Positions 24,118 to 35,152 of a stretch of DNA of 64,000 nucleotides are shown here, in pieces; positions within the stretch are counted from its first letter, which is position 1; each line of letters starts with the position of its first letter. Source of the DNA: Rapana venosa. Taxonomy: Eukaryota > Mollusca > Gastropoda > Neogastropoda > Muricidae. The stretch covers positions 8,987,592 through 9,051,591 of the forward strand of contig CM054159.1 of assembly GCA_028751875.1 (NCBI GenBank), given 5' to 3'. The translations under genes and the position numbers were made by a program. Below the pieces are notes generated by a model, which worked only from the letters and a program-made list of their open reading frames with translations, ran no database searches and was not told where the DNA came from.

Positions 24118-24187
<70 letters not shown>
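24118..24187. repeat. (AG)n microsatellite
   Basis: About 70 bp of uninterrupted AG repeat. Confidence 0.95.
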
Positions 24188-24189
<2 letters not shown>

Positions 24190-26050
24190 AACACACACAC
24201 ATATGTAGAGTTGTTAATAAATCTGAAGAATTAATCGCTTTGTGTGCACAAATAACAGAAAAGAGCACTATCTGTCTTAGGCTGTGAAATTGGGTCTGAT
24301 GTAACCTATGCTTCACATGAGGTTATAGAGCAAGTACAGTACGATTTTACACACACACACACTCATGCGCACACGCATGCTTACCACTTGATAACCTTTT
24401 TTCCCCCCATAATACAAAGGTTACTGATAGCAAAGATACGTAAATTGTGTCAGTGTGAGTGTGGCTACTGCATTACCTTTGCATGAAAGAGAGCTCAAGG
24501 GGCAAAAATACAAGACCAGTGGATCATGAGATACAATACACAGGGCAAAATCGTACTGAATGTTCTCCAAGCAAGCCGAAATCAAACTATAATCTTCCCC
24601 ACCCATTCTCTTTTTGTCCCCCACCACCTCCCCACTCTACCAACAGCAATCCACTCCCTCTCCCCAAACAACAACAATCCCAAATCAATCCAGGAACACT
24701 GATCAGTGATACAGTGACAGCCATGCTTGATAAACAAAGTTCTGAATTACCATTGCATTATCAGAATGAACATACAGTGCATACAAACGTTCTACAAGTA
24801 CACAGTCCCGTGTTCTGAAACATACACACATGTGCATACATCTATTTATGTGAATAGATGCCCACATGCGTTTATTAATGCATGCACATGTGTGTGCATG
24901 CCTGCACACACACAGAGTTGCATTGCATACAGAATTCTGGCTAGGAACATTATTCCATTCACTTAAGCTGTTTTCAAATGTAACTCGAAGAAAGGGAACA
25001 ATTTTCCCCGCATCCTTAAAAACAGGCTTAAACTAAGTCAGAGTAGCAGACAGAAAACAGATCATTCCTTAGAATAGACTCTTCACTGCATGGAAGAAGC
25101 AGAAGGTGCACAAACAAAGGATTTTACCTTTAGATTAAACTTTGGAATGTGGTAGAATCTAGTATAAGAGAAAGAGTGGGTGAGAGAGTGAGCAGGAAAC
25201 AAGTTGCTATGTCTGCACACACAGTGGAAGATCTGAGGGGTATGTACCAGCCAAATCACTGTGTTCCCTGAAATCTGAATATAGCTGCCTGTAAAAATGC
25301 ACCTCAAGAATAGATTGTATGTTTTTTGTGTGAATCTGCGTGTGTATACATGTATGTTTGTTTGTTGTGAATCTGCCTGTGTAATCCTTCAGATTGAGAT
25401 CACATGTGATGTATACAAAGAGGGTTGTTGACACATGATACCTGTCCAGACTTATTCAGTCAGTATAATTTACATGTATACTTTGGTACAGTTGAAACCA
25501 TATACAGTAGAGTTGTAAACAAACTGAATAATGTAAAAGTGCTCTGCCTACCATTCTGTTATCCATTATCTTGGTGTGTATCCTCTCCATCTTTTGTGAC
25601 TGCTCCCTTCCCCATGCCTTTGTTGTTTTGAGGTCAGCATAAGTGTAGTCTGTCTGACCTGACTTAACCATAAACTGAAGCTTTGTGCAGATCAGGTTAA
25701 AATTTCAGTTCATGAAGCCATGCACGGGGAACGACCTGAGATTATTCATTGTCGTGTTGTTGTTTTTTAATAAATCGTCACTGCCTCTCAAAGGCCTTTG
25801 TGCTTTTTTTTTTATTTAAAAAAAAATATATATATATACAATGGTGTCTACAGGGTATGTTAAGTCAGGGGGAAAGGGACTTGCCTTGGAAAGTTGGCAG
25901 CTACTTCAATTTTGACAGCTAAAGGTTGTCACTTGGGAAAAGGACATGACTTCTTCACAATGAAAATCCTTGGAAAAGGTTGAAAAGGTGTGTGTGTGGG
26001 GGGGAGGGGGGGGGGGAGACTTCTTCACAATGAAAATCCTAGGAAAAGGT

Positions 26051-26060
26051 GAGGAGAGAG

Positions 26061-26107
<47 letters not shown>
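26051..26107. repeat. (AG)n microsatellite
   Basis: AG repeat with one slip; it follows directly after the second copy of a 33-bp direct repeat. Confidence 0.95.
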
Positions 26108-26109
<2 letters not shown>

Positions 26110-28863
26110 AGCAAGCTAGCCAGAAAAGAATGGTATGTCTGCAAGTGGGGAAAAAGTAGACATTAGTCATTTCCCACAGCAGAGTATGGTTGCCCAAGTA
26201 CCCTGGTATAATTTATGCAACCATATACATGTATCATAAAGCTGTAAAAGCTTTAATGTCAGATCATGAGTACATGAGTGGTTCCGGTGGAGGAAGTTGG
26301 GAGAAGGTGATTATACATCATCTATCTATCTATCTATCTGTCCCGTAGTCTGACGACCGTGGGGGCACCCTCAAAGACTCAACAACCAGTTCCCTCCATT
26401 CCTCTCTCTGTTCTGCCTTTCTCAGGGTTGTTGTAAAATGCAACCCACGCCACCAGTTACCCAATAGCACAGATTCTGTTACAGAAGAGGGCATATCCTC
26501 AGTGAAATGAGATCAGTGCTACATTCCCCTTTGGGAGCAAAGAGCCCCCGGGTTCAACGTCCTTGTTGCTAAATTGATGGTGTATTTATAATTAATTGCC
26601 ATCATTTTATACTCCTTGATGTAAATCAGGTACCAGTGGGGTTTATACCCATGTTCAAGATTACAAGTCAGGAATATTGGTCATGGCAATTTCTGTTACA
26701 TGAAATGGAAGAAACTGTTTCCACATGCCAGTCACATCTCATAAATGGATCATTTCAACCACCAGTTCAACTGTCAGACTTGCCGCTTTATGCTGCGAAC
26801 CTAGGGCCCCCTGTGTATTCATATTACCAGATACTATGGCGAATAGTAATAATTTCTCTCGTTTTGCTATAAATTCAGATGTAGAATTCCACTTCTAGGC
26901 TTTAGTGTGCACACCAGAATTGTCTTTTGGGGAAAACTGAAACTGCTTCACAAAAACTACATAGTTATTGTTGTTGGCCCTTTACACATACCTTAAAGTT
27001 ACAGAAAAATTCTCCACTTCTTTTTGTTCAAGTTCTTTTATCATGTTATGGAAAACATGGTTTTTCCCAAACTGTAGGGTTTTGATTAAAGAGATTAAAA
27101 AAAAAAATTATTGCATGCTCTGTACATTGGAAGTGGTCACCATATGCGGCTGCAGCTGATTTGAGCTAGGGTGAGTTCGTGGAGTATTGCTGGCTTGCCA
27201 GCATTGGCTGGAATGAGTGTAGGGGTGTACAATAAGTGAGAACCTAGATCCCTGCAGTAGCTGTCTTCAGAAGGTTTAAGTAATGAGGGAAAATAATGAT
27301 GGAGTTTCTCTGGATGTAGCACTGGACAACTACTGCACAGTGGGTGTCAGCTTTGCCCAATGTCTTGGAATCCTCAACAGGCATTCTAACCACAGGGCCA
27401 CTGTTCCTTGTTTGGAGTTTGTTATGTAAACAGAACTTGAAGCCCTAGGCTCCAGTCTTGTGTTCAGCCACACATATGATTCTGATATGTGTACCCCTGA
27501 ACTAATAGTATCCCAGAGCAAAGAACCAACCAAAAATGCTATAATGTGGATAGGTTGTCAGGAAAAAGTTACTCAATCTTCAAAAGTTCAGTCACTACAT
27601 CCATTGAACAGACAAAGCCAATGTCTACACCTCCCTCCACTCTACCTCTTTACCTTTAGTCCCAGTTACATGAATCTCAAGACTTGTGTATGCCTATGTC
27701 CACCAGTGTTAATATTGAAAAGAAGGGTTTAACTCCCAACTACCTGCCACAGTCCCAGTTCTGAATTCAGTGGCAACCTTATACATGTGTAAGTGCTGTA
27801 ACACCTGGGCCCTGAATTTTAGTGTACCTGTGTCAGCAAGAGGGGCAGTTGTTCATCAGTCAGAAGTGATTGCCTGTTACATAAAACTTTCTCCTAACTG
27901 AGCCATAAACAAAACTGTGTCATGACCACCAAAGGTGACCCTACACTGGCTAGCTAGTCCAAGTCTGAAAGTGTAACAGTTCGCCCCATGGATTGATAGA
28001 TAAGGTTGAGGAGTTCATGTGAATCACCTTGACCACCTTGCTCCACATTCATGTAACAGGGCTTTCTCTCCCCAGTGTATGGGTTTGTTGACCACTCAGT
28101 GTATTGTACTGCCAGGGGGGAGGGGGTGTACTATTACGGTCACATGTACTCTCCCCATTTTAGTGGTCCATGGTCTGCCTGTGGTGGGTATGGGGTAGAC
28201 TGGACTTTGGAATGAGGTTGAGTTTATTGTTGCAAAATAAAATAGGGATAGGGTAGAGTGAGGCTGTCGTTTGTGTTTTCGGTGTGGTTCTTAATTAAAC
28301 TATTGAAATAATGGGTTTGGATACAGAATGGGGTAGATTGTTGCAGTTGATATTTTTTTTAGTGTTGTGAAGTGTTAAAATAGGGATAGAATGTGGAATG
28401 GAGAAGACTATAGTTTTGTGCTTTTAGTGTTGTGATACATTGTAGCGCATGTGTTTACATTACTGTTGAGGATGCTTGATCTGTTGATAAATGAACAGAA
28501 GCGACTTTTAGTGGCAGGATCATTACAAATATGTAACTAAAAATAACAGCCGAGTAAAGCCCTAGTCTTAGAAACAAAGTCCTTTCATTAGCCACTAACA
28601 TTGTCTTGTTTGTTTGTTGTTTGTCTAAAAAGTAATATCATCAAGTGTGAATAGGCTTTAAATTGAACAAGAACAATCAAAGCTTTTTTTTCTTTCTTTC
28701 TTTTTGTTGTTGTTGTTGTTTTTTGTTTTGTTTAATAGCAGAATGCCAGATGTGAGGCTCTAAATCATCATGTACCCAGTTTGAAATGTACAGATCATAG
28801 CTTGTTGAGATGCTGAATTTTAAAAAAATGAAAGTTTTCCCTGTGTATACCCAAGAAGTATGT

Positions 28864-28864
<1 letters not shown>

Positions 28865-28919
<55 letters not shown>
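28865..28919. repeat. (TG)n microsatellite
   Basis: About 55 bp of TG repeat. Confidence 0.95.
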
Positions 28920-28920
<1 letters not shown>

Positions 28921-29289
28921 TGTTCAGCTTAACATCAATTCTTATTGAGTGATTTTAGACAGGGAAAACATAATCTAATGAGAAAAAAAAATCTTTGTGT
29001 GTGTGTGTGTGTGTGGATTGTATTTCTAACTGCCAATATGATCTGGTTGTTTACATCTGTCAGCATCATGTCAAATGTAAGCTGTTCAGACCATGTCCCA
29101 GTTCTTAAACTATCAAAGTATAATAGATTAAAAAAAAAATCTGTCAGCTGTTTGTATGCTACTTAGATCAGTAGATGTGTGTGTGTGTGTAACTGTAAGT
29201 GTAAGCGTGCATGCGTGCGTATGTGTGTGAGCGCGCATGTACATGCGTGTGTGTCACTGTGTGTGTATTGTTATTATTTTTAGCTTTAT

Positions 29290-29515
29290 TCTTTTATTTT
29301 AGGGATAATGGAATAGGCACTCATGTAGTTTGTTTTTTTACTTCTAGTCCCTGTGTACATGCAGTTTTGTAAATGTTATATGTTCCCACAGCACAAATGG
29401 CCTGATCTTTTGAAAGGCAGAACAGGTTTTAATGTGTGTGCAAGATGCTCTGTGTGTCACTGTGTGCTCACACATGGGACCTTGGTTTACAGTCTCATCT
29501 GAAGGACTTAATGTG
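29290..29515 (-). mobile_element. SINE family A, copy 6 (alternative 3' end form)
   Basis: Minus-strand landmarks are 'ccgtttgt'-like A/B-less body sequence: 'aaggcagaacaggttttaat', 'gtgtgcaagatgctctgtg' and 'tctcatctgaaggactta'. The distal part, 'ggataatggaataggcactc', matches the 3' end of the copy at 33.0 kb and not that of the long form. The head side is lost in the (TG)n tract that starts at 29513. Confidence 0.65.
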
Positions 29516-29521
29516 TGTGTG

Positions 29522-29567
<46 letters not shown>
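29513..29567. repeat. (TG)n microsatellite
   Basis: About 55 bp of nearly perfect TG repeat. Confidence 0.95.
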
Positions 29568-29569
<2 letters not shown>

Positions 29570-30189
29570 ATCTGTGTCTATATGTGTGTCTGTGTCTGTG
29601 AGTGTATAAGTGTATAGATCTGTGTCTGCCAATATGTTTTAAAGATAATTCTGTATATAAGTGCATCTTCTGAAACAGTGAAAGGCTGGCTGTTCAAAAC
29701 ATGTCACAGTCTTGGAACTATTATTGATAATTGCTTTTTTCACTGAGCCAACCTTTTAAAAATCTTATAATCAATAATAAGAAAAAAAGAAAGAAAAAAG
29801 ACAATGCTTAAAACATTACAATGCAAAGAAAAGTATGATGCAACAGTGTCTTAAAAACTCTTTCGTCCCTGAAAATATAAAACAGTTACTGTTATTGGTA
29901 GATTGCTGGGACAGTGCCTACCATGTTCAGTGTGGACAGATAAGAACCCTGGTTATGTTTATGAAAGGTAAATGCTCTTTTCCCTTTCCATGGGAAAGTT
30001 GTCAAAAGTGAGTGGGTCCTGTTTATCAATCTGGATACTGGACCTGCTATTTGTCATGTGGTTCTTTGAAGAACTAACTCTTTGTTTTGAAAACACTCCA
30101 GTGGACCTAGAACGCTGACTGAAATGCCAAGAGTTGGTTTCTCCTATCTCTCGTGAATCACATCCAAACAGAGCATAAGATGACTCAGG

Positions 30190-31029
30190 AATCAAGTTAA
30201 ATTTCTTTTATTCTACTATATCAATTCAAAACAATATTCATTTCCAATACAAAAGTTCCAAAACAAAACAGGAAAAATCCTTTCCACAATTACCTGGATC
30301 AACAGCCAAAATTCTGTGACTACACTTACTACACATAAGAGCTCAATCAGTTAAAAATGACTTCTATAGTCCTCATAGCTCTCTTTCTATTTCTTCAGTT
30401 CTCTCCCCTTCTTCAGGCAATCTCCGCTTGCCTCCCCTTGGCTCTGGGGGGGGGGGGGGGGGGGGGGCCTTTCCTACTCTCCTTCTATCCCATCTTTCTT
30501 CCTCGGACTCACTGGACTAACTGTCCGTCCCTCTCACTCTCTTGGCCTCTCCTCCCCTCCATCTGTTTCCCACGCCCTTCTCCTCTCCATCTGTCATCTC
30601 TCTCTCAGACTCTCCTCCCTTCAGTGTGATAACAGCCCCTTGTATATATACAGTGCCAGGGCCCCTCCTACTAGCTACTGGAAGGTTCTGGAAACTTAAG
30701 GAAGTCTCCGACCATTACCAACTACACAAACATCTCCGGTTGCCGTGAGGCCATCTGGAAACTGTTAGAACCTCTTAGAATACTGTAAACTACACCATTC
30801 GGGAAAAGCCTAGAACTTCAAAAAATACTATAAAATATTCTAGAAACTTCATGACCAACCAAACACATGCAAGCTAAAGGTAACAACATTTCTTAACCAA
30901 AACTATTTTCTCATCATCAATGCATGCATTATTAAGCCATGAATGCCATACATAGCAGTCCTTAAAATCTTCTCAACTCAAACTCAGAATCTGTTTGTAA
31001 CACTATTGTTGGCTTCACATGTGTGTTAC
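30190..31029 (-). mobile_element. Possible solo LTR (or minus-strand retroelement end)
   Basis: This block stands out by base composition: it is rich in A and C on the plus strand while its surroundings are rich in T and G. Read on the minus strand it starts tgtaacacacatg, has a TATA-like element (ctgtatatatacaagg) near 30640 and a polyadenylation signal aataaa near 30209. These are in the order expected of an LTR promoter and terminator about 840 bp long. No partner LTR, primer-binding site or pol gene was found, and the left border is not defined by a clear tgt/aca pair. A run of 21 G lies at about 30447-30467. Confidence 0.3.
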
Positions 31030-31110
31030 ATTTTCCTAGTCTCCTTCCAGTCACTAAGAAGAGCTTTCTCTCTCTGGGAAAAAAAAATTAATCCTGCTTT
31101 CCACCCCCAG

Positions 31111-31259
31111 TGATTCCAGGCATTCTCTGGCATTCATAATATGATACTCTCAAAACTGGAGGAAGAAGATGCAGATAAGATTTCTGGCAACACAGAAGAT
31201 GAAAGTAGTAGTGATGGTTTTGATTTGTTTAAACTTGTGGAAGGAGAGAGAGAGAGGGG

Positions 31260-31328
<69 letters not shown>

Positions 31329-31471
31329 CCAGCACTAATTTATCAGAACAGAGATGGTGAAGATGATTTAGATGGCGAGAAATTATCGCCCCTTTTTCAG
31401 TCTTTCACTCCTGTATTACCTTGTGACAAGTGGGTGACAGTGACACAGATGCTACATCTACATAACTGGTA
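31111..31471 (+). pseudogene. Unrecognised coding-like segment split by (AG)n
   Basis: Before the repeat, the frame from 31141 encodes an acidic stretch (LEEEDADKISGNTEDESSSD) ending in KLVEG. After the repeat, a different frame (31332-31472) encodes 46 codons including YQNRDGEDDLDGEKLSPLFQ and PCDKWVTVTQ, then TAG. Every frame is open through an AG repeat, so slippage of the tract could have shifted one original frame. A good acceptor (ccacccccag, 31110) precedes it, and a weak donor-like gtagga is at 31469. It may be a decayed exon, a retroelement fragment, or chance. No family is recognised. Confidence 0.3.
31243..31325. repeat. (AG)n microsatellite
   Basis: About 80 bp of AG repeat with one GGGAGGG interruption near 31257. 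Confidence 0.95.
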
Positions 31472-32152
31472 GGAGAGTCATGTGTTTACTTCAGTCTTGG
31501 CTTTTGTGATCATCAGAACAACTTTCTCACTGCTTCTGTTCACAAACAGACATGACATTTTGGAGTACTCTTGTGCTTTGATGGGATTACACAGTGACAG
31601 CAAGGACACAGAGACATGTTGTGTGATTGGATATTTCGTTCAGTGTAGCTGTAAGACAGCAGCATGAAAGGAAGTCTCATCTGCGGGTACAAGCATGATT
31701 AGTCAGCTTCGTTTCTACTGTTAGCTGTCAGTCTTGTTATTTTGTTTTGTTTGTTATTTGTGACACAATTGTTGACTCTGTTATCTCCATATCCAACACC
31801 ACAAGCGCAAGTTCAGTAAACCCATGCTATTGTTATTGCCACACCATTCCCATTCACAACGGTATCTGACATGTTATGTTTTTTATTCAACAATATAGTG
31901 TAAAAAATACAGTAACCTGAGAACCCCTTTTGCACAGTTTCTCTCGCTGGAAACCCATGAAATAAAGGAATAACAGGTCTGGAAATTGAGGCTTCATCAG
32001 TAAGCAATACTCTCCGGCTAAAGCGGCCAGCCAGGATGAAAGAGTGATCCCCATTTAATCCATTCCCTTCTGCTCCCCATCTGTTCTTCCATAAACACAT
32101 AATTTATACATACCTTTGCAAACTAGGATTTTAACGATGACAAAAGCAGCAA

Positions 32153-32155
<3 letters not shown>

Positions 32156-32183
<28 letters not shown>

Positions 32184-32302
32184 ATTAGTGTACATCATTT
32201 TTAGCCAAATAGATAATTATGACTGATGTTTGTTTTGTTGTGTCAAATAAGTCTACATGACTTAAATGGCAATAAAATAATCTGAATCTGAAAACTTTCA
32301 CA

Positions 32303-32335
<33 letters not shown>

Positions 32336-32340
32336 GCGCA
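32156..32340. repeat. Two (CA)n microsatellites
   Basis: (CA)n tracts at about 32156-32182 and 32304-32340 are separated by ~120 bp of unique sequence. Confidence 0.9.
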
Positions 32341-32535
32341 CGTATGCATGTATACTCACTCTACATAGTATGCAACATAATATATTGATTCCAATCGCAA
32401 CAAACTTAGAATGAAATCACACTGTCTCCGTGCACGCTGGTCTGTGTGTATCGCTGTATGCTTATGTTTGCACGCATGCAAGGATGTGTAACCTGATACT
32501 TGTACTATCTTTGCCTATGCTGGATGTTGTTGCAG

Positions 32536-32695
32536 GTAGGATCCAGGCAGGTGGGCTGGAGAAAGCAGTTGTGCCCGTGCGGGGCATGATCCACTACACA
32601 GAAGGTGGAACCATGGATCACGCCACTTCACTTCCCTCCCCTTACTCTGTAAAATCACCAAGACAACGCCAGACCTTCAGAGAGATCTTGTTCAT
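32536..32695 (+). other. Candidate upstream exon (160 bp), possible uORF
   Basis: It is bounded by an acceptor (gttgttgcag at 32535) and a donor (ttcat|gtgagt at 32696). One frame is fully open: RIQAGGLEKAVVPVRGMIHY, then the remainder ending TFREILF. It has an optimal start context (accATGg at 32619). The base composition is coding-like and repeat-free. Splicing to the acceptor at 35136 would carry 2 nucleotides (AT) into the next exon and meet an immediate TGA (35138-35140). The frame would then close as a short upstream ORF. Otherwise an extra exon between them restores the frame. I cannot tell which, nor exclude that this is an N-terminal exon of an alternative isoform. Confidence 0.45.
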
Positions 32696-32957
32696 GTGAG
32701 TGGTAACCAGTTGAATATATTTATGTATATATACGTATACATGTGCTCTTTTGTCACGAATTATAGGTGGGTTGGAGCACTGAGTCTTCTGGTTGACCTC
32801 TTCAGAGCACGGTCACTGACCTTCTCAGGTGACTTGTCCAGCCAGAGTAGCCAGTGTCCAGTATGATGGTTGTTCCCAAGTTAACAAATTCGCATTGCCT
32901 TTTCGCTTAGTAGAGTTCCTCTTCAAATTTGTCGTAGGGTAGACCTACTTTCGTCTA

Positions 32958-33300
32958 CTATGGGGGGTGGGATAGCCTAGTGGTTAGAACATTGCGCTTG
33001 CAATCTGACGACCCGAGTTCGGTTCCTGTTCAAGGGGATATTTTTTCCCTGGAGTTAACATCAGTGCAGACTCCACTCTCCCCAAAAGTCCTTCGGATGA
33101 GACTTATAAACCGAGGCCCTGTGTGTGAACGCACGCAGAACATCTTGCATACACGTTAAATCCTGTTCTGCTTTTTGGAAGAGTAGGCCATTGTGTGCCG
33201 GTGGGAACAGATGACAGAATTTACAAAACTGCATACACACGGGGACTGGATGTAAAAAAGCATGCAAGTGCTTATTCCATTATCCGTTATAAAAGAATAA
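32958..33300 (+). mobile_element. SINE family A, copy 7 (alternative 3' end form, tRNA-like head)
   Basis: A clear tRNA-like head has box A-like 'gatagcctagtggttagaac' near 32970 and box B-like gagttcggttcc near 33016. The family body follows ('ggagttaacatcagtgcaga', 'aagtccttcggatgagac', 'gaagagtaggccatt'). The 3' end is 'gcaagtgcttattccattat', unlike the long form of copies 1, 2, 5 and 10. Confidence 0.8.
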
Positions 33301-33799
33301 AATAAAAAAAACATATTTGGGTGCTCTGGCTTCCTAGACTGCATGGGTTGAGAGACAAGGTTGTAGTTTGTGACATAAAGTGAAAACGAAAGTTATAGGT
33401 GGGTGAAGATTATTTTCTGTAACTGTACATGAGCAGCTGTTGAAGTTTGAGATGTTGAAGACACACAACTATCCTTAGGTTTATCTTCTCTTAGTGTTAG
33501 CATGGTGACGGTGATGCTGATTTCTGGTCCTTGTGGACTTGCCCTGCATTTCCTGCAGGGATTTTTTCATGCTTTCTATTTCCATGGTGTCTCCATCGGT
33601 TTTATCTTCTACTTTAAAAGGGGGGCTATCTTTTTTGACAGAACACTTTTTGAGAATCCTAAAATGCCCCCCCCCCAAAAAAAACCCACAACAACCAAAA
33701 AACAAACAAACAAATCCAGCCAACCAACCAAACAAAAATAAACAAACATAACAAAAACCTGAGAATGCAAACATCAAAGGCTAATTATATTTACTTGGT

Positions 33800-34015
33800 G
33801 TTTGCAGAACAGGTTTTAATGTGTGCAAGGTATGTGTGTGCATTCATACATTGAACCTATGTTTATAGTCTCATCTGAAGGACTTTTGAGGGGAGAAGAG
33901 TCGACACGGATGTTAACTCTAGGGGGGGGGGAATCCCCTTGAACGGGATTCAAATCCAGGTCAGCAGATCACGAACGCATTGCGAAATGTTATAACCACC
34001 AGGCTGTCCCGTCAT
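33800..34015 (-). mobile_element. SINE family A, copy 8 (5' part)
   Basis: Minus-strand copy. The tRNA-like head is at about 33955-34015 ('gcctggtggttataac', box B-like gatttgaatccc), then the body landmarks up to 'gcagaacaggttttaatg' at 33807. Confidence 0.7.
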
Positions 34016-35136
34016 TTATTTATATTACTTATTCTTGTTATTTCAAAGGTCATGAAGTTTTTGATTGAATACATGAGTATGTGATTCTATAGGGCACCTA
34101 AAAATTTCCATGCTTTTAGGTACACAAAGTATCTTAGTAATGTTCAGAGAAAGTTCCCTTTCAGAAATAAGTGCCTGTCAAAAACTTGAGCGGATGGGAA
34201 AAAACACAGCTGACACAATCTGTCATTCTCTTATCTGTGAAAAGAGTTTTGATTTATGATCACTAGAGGAGGATGCTCTTCTTTGTGAAATGACAAATGT
34301 ATTTGTGACTTCCAGGGAAAGAAACCTTGGACAAACCTTTACAGCTGTCACTTTGATAATTTTCATCAGATGGAAAGCGTTTTTTAACAATACATTTGTA
34401 CAGTCGGAGGTTACCCTTTATCAAAATCTGTTATATTTGAAGCTATTGGCTACAAGCTAACTGGTAGATCATCTATATACTAAGCGTCCTGAGAAGGGAC
34501 TTACGAGAATGGATCATTTTGAAGCCTGATGAATGAGTACATGGAAGTCAAGTAGGAGTTCATCTCTGTCATCATCAATCATATTAAAACACATTTTGCA
34601 CACAGCTCGGAATGGGTTCAGTGACTTTCTGTCAGTGCTGTAATGGATGGAATAGAGCTGAATGTACCCTTAGATGAATTGATGATTGAAGACTGAAGTA
34701 AAGTGCAGAGAGGAGAAGAGAGAGAGAGAGAGGGGAAGGACTCAAGGGGTGAGAGAGGGGGAGACAGGGATACTTGGAGGGAGCTGAAGAAAGAGAGAAC
34801 AGAAAGGTCCAAAAGGGAGCAAAGTGAGTGTGGTAACATATAAAAAGTTAAAATTTTATTTTTGTTTAAAAGAATAGCAAGGATTTTCAAGGCAATAAGA
34901 TGATTAAGAAAAGTATTCTCGAAAGCCTTAAATGAAATCGGCTGCATAACTAACATCAAGATAGTCACAGAGTGAACAAGTCAAACACACTTTTTCAAAA
35001 GTGACCAGTCGGCAGTTATCAGGCAGAAAAATCTCCTATGACTGTAGATGCTGTATTTTGCCAGCTTACCCCAGACAAATTTGAAGACGGAACAGCAGGA
35101 CAGCCCCTTTGACTCACTCCCCCTGTCTGTGTGCAG
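34016..35136. other. Non-coding, presumed intron upstream of the main coding exon
   Basis: AT-rich with a purine-rich GA repeat region near 34700-34800. A donor-like aaa|gtgagt occurs at 34824 but has no matching upstream acceptor that I trust. It ends in the acceptor ctgtctgtgtgcag at 35136. Confidence 0.45.
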
Positions 35137-35152
35137 ATGACAGCTATGCACT

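Larger units (their letters stand above)
20891..29289. other. Long non-coding stretch, no gene recognised
   Basis: It holds microsatellites (TG near 21669; AG at 23683-23728, 24118-24187 and 26051-26107; TG at 28865-28919) and an ATCT repeat near 26321. There are SINE-like fragments at 22738-22830 and 22930-23110. A degenerate tandem segment at 28187-28440 has repeated 'atagggatag' and 'tggggtaga' elements. A 33-bp direct repeat with one mismatch ('cttcttcacaatgaaaatcc') lies at about 25949-25982 and 26019-26052. No splice-supported coding exon was found. If the exons at 18.5 and 32.5 kb are real, this is intron. Confidence 0.45.

Noticed and set aside
26636..26872. 78-residue frame with fairly ordinary amino-acid composition
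   Set aside because: No acceptor or donor fits its borders, no motif is recognisable, and chance frames of this length are expected in 64 kb.
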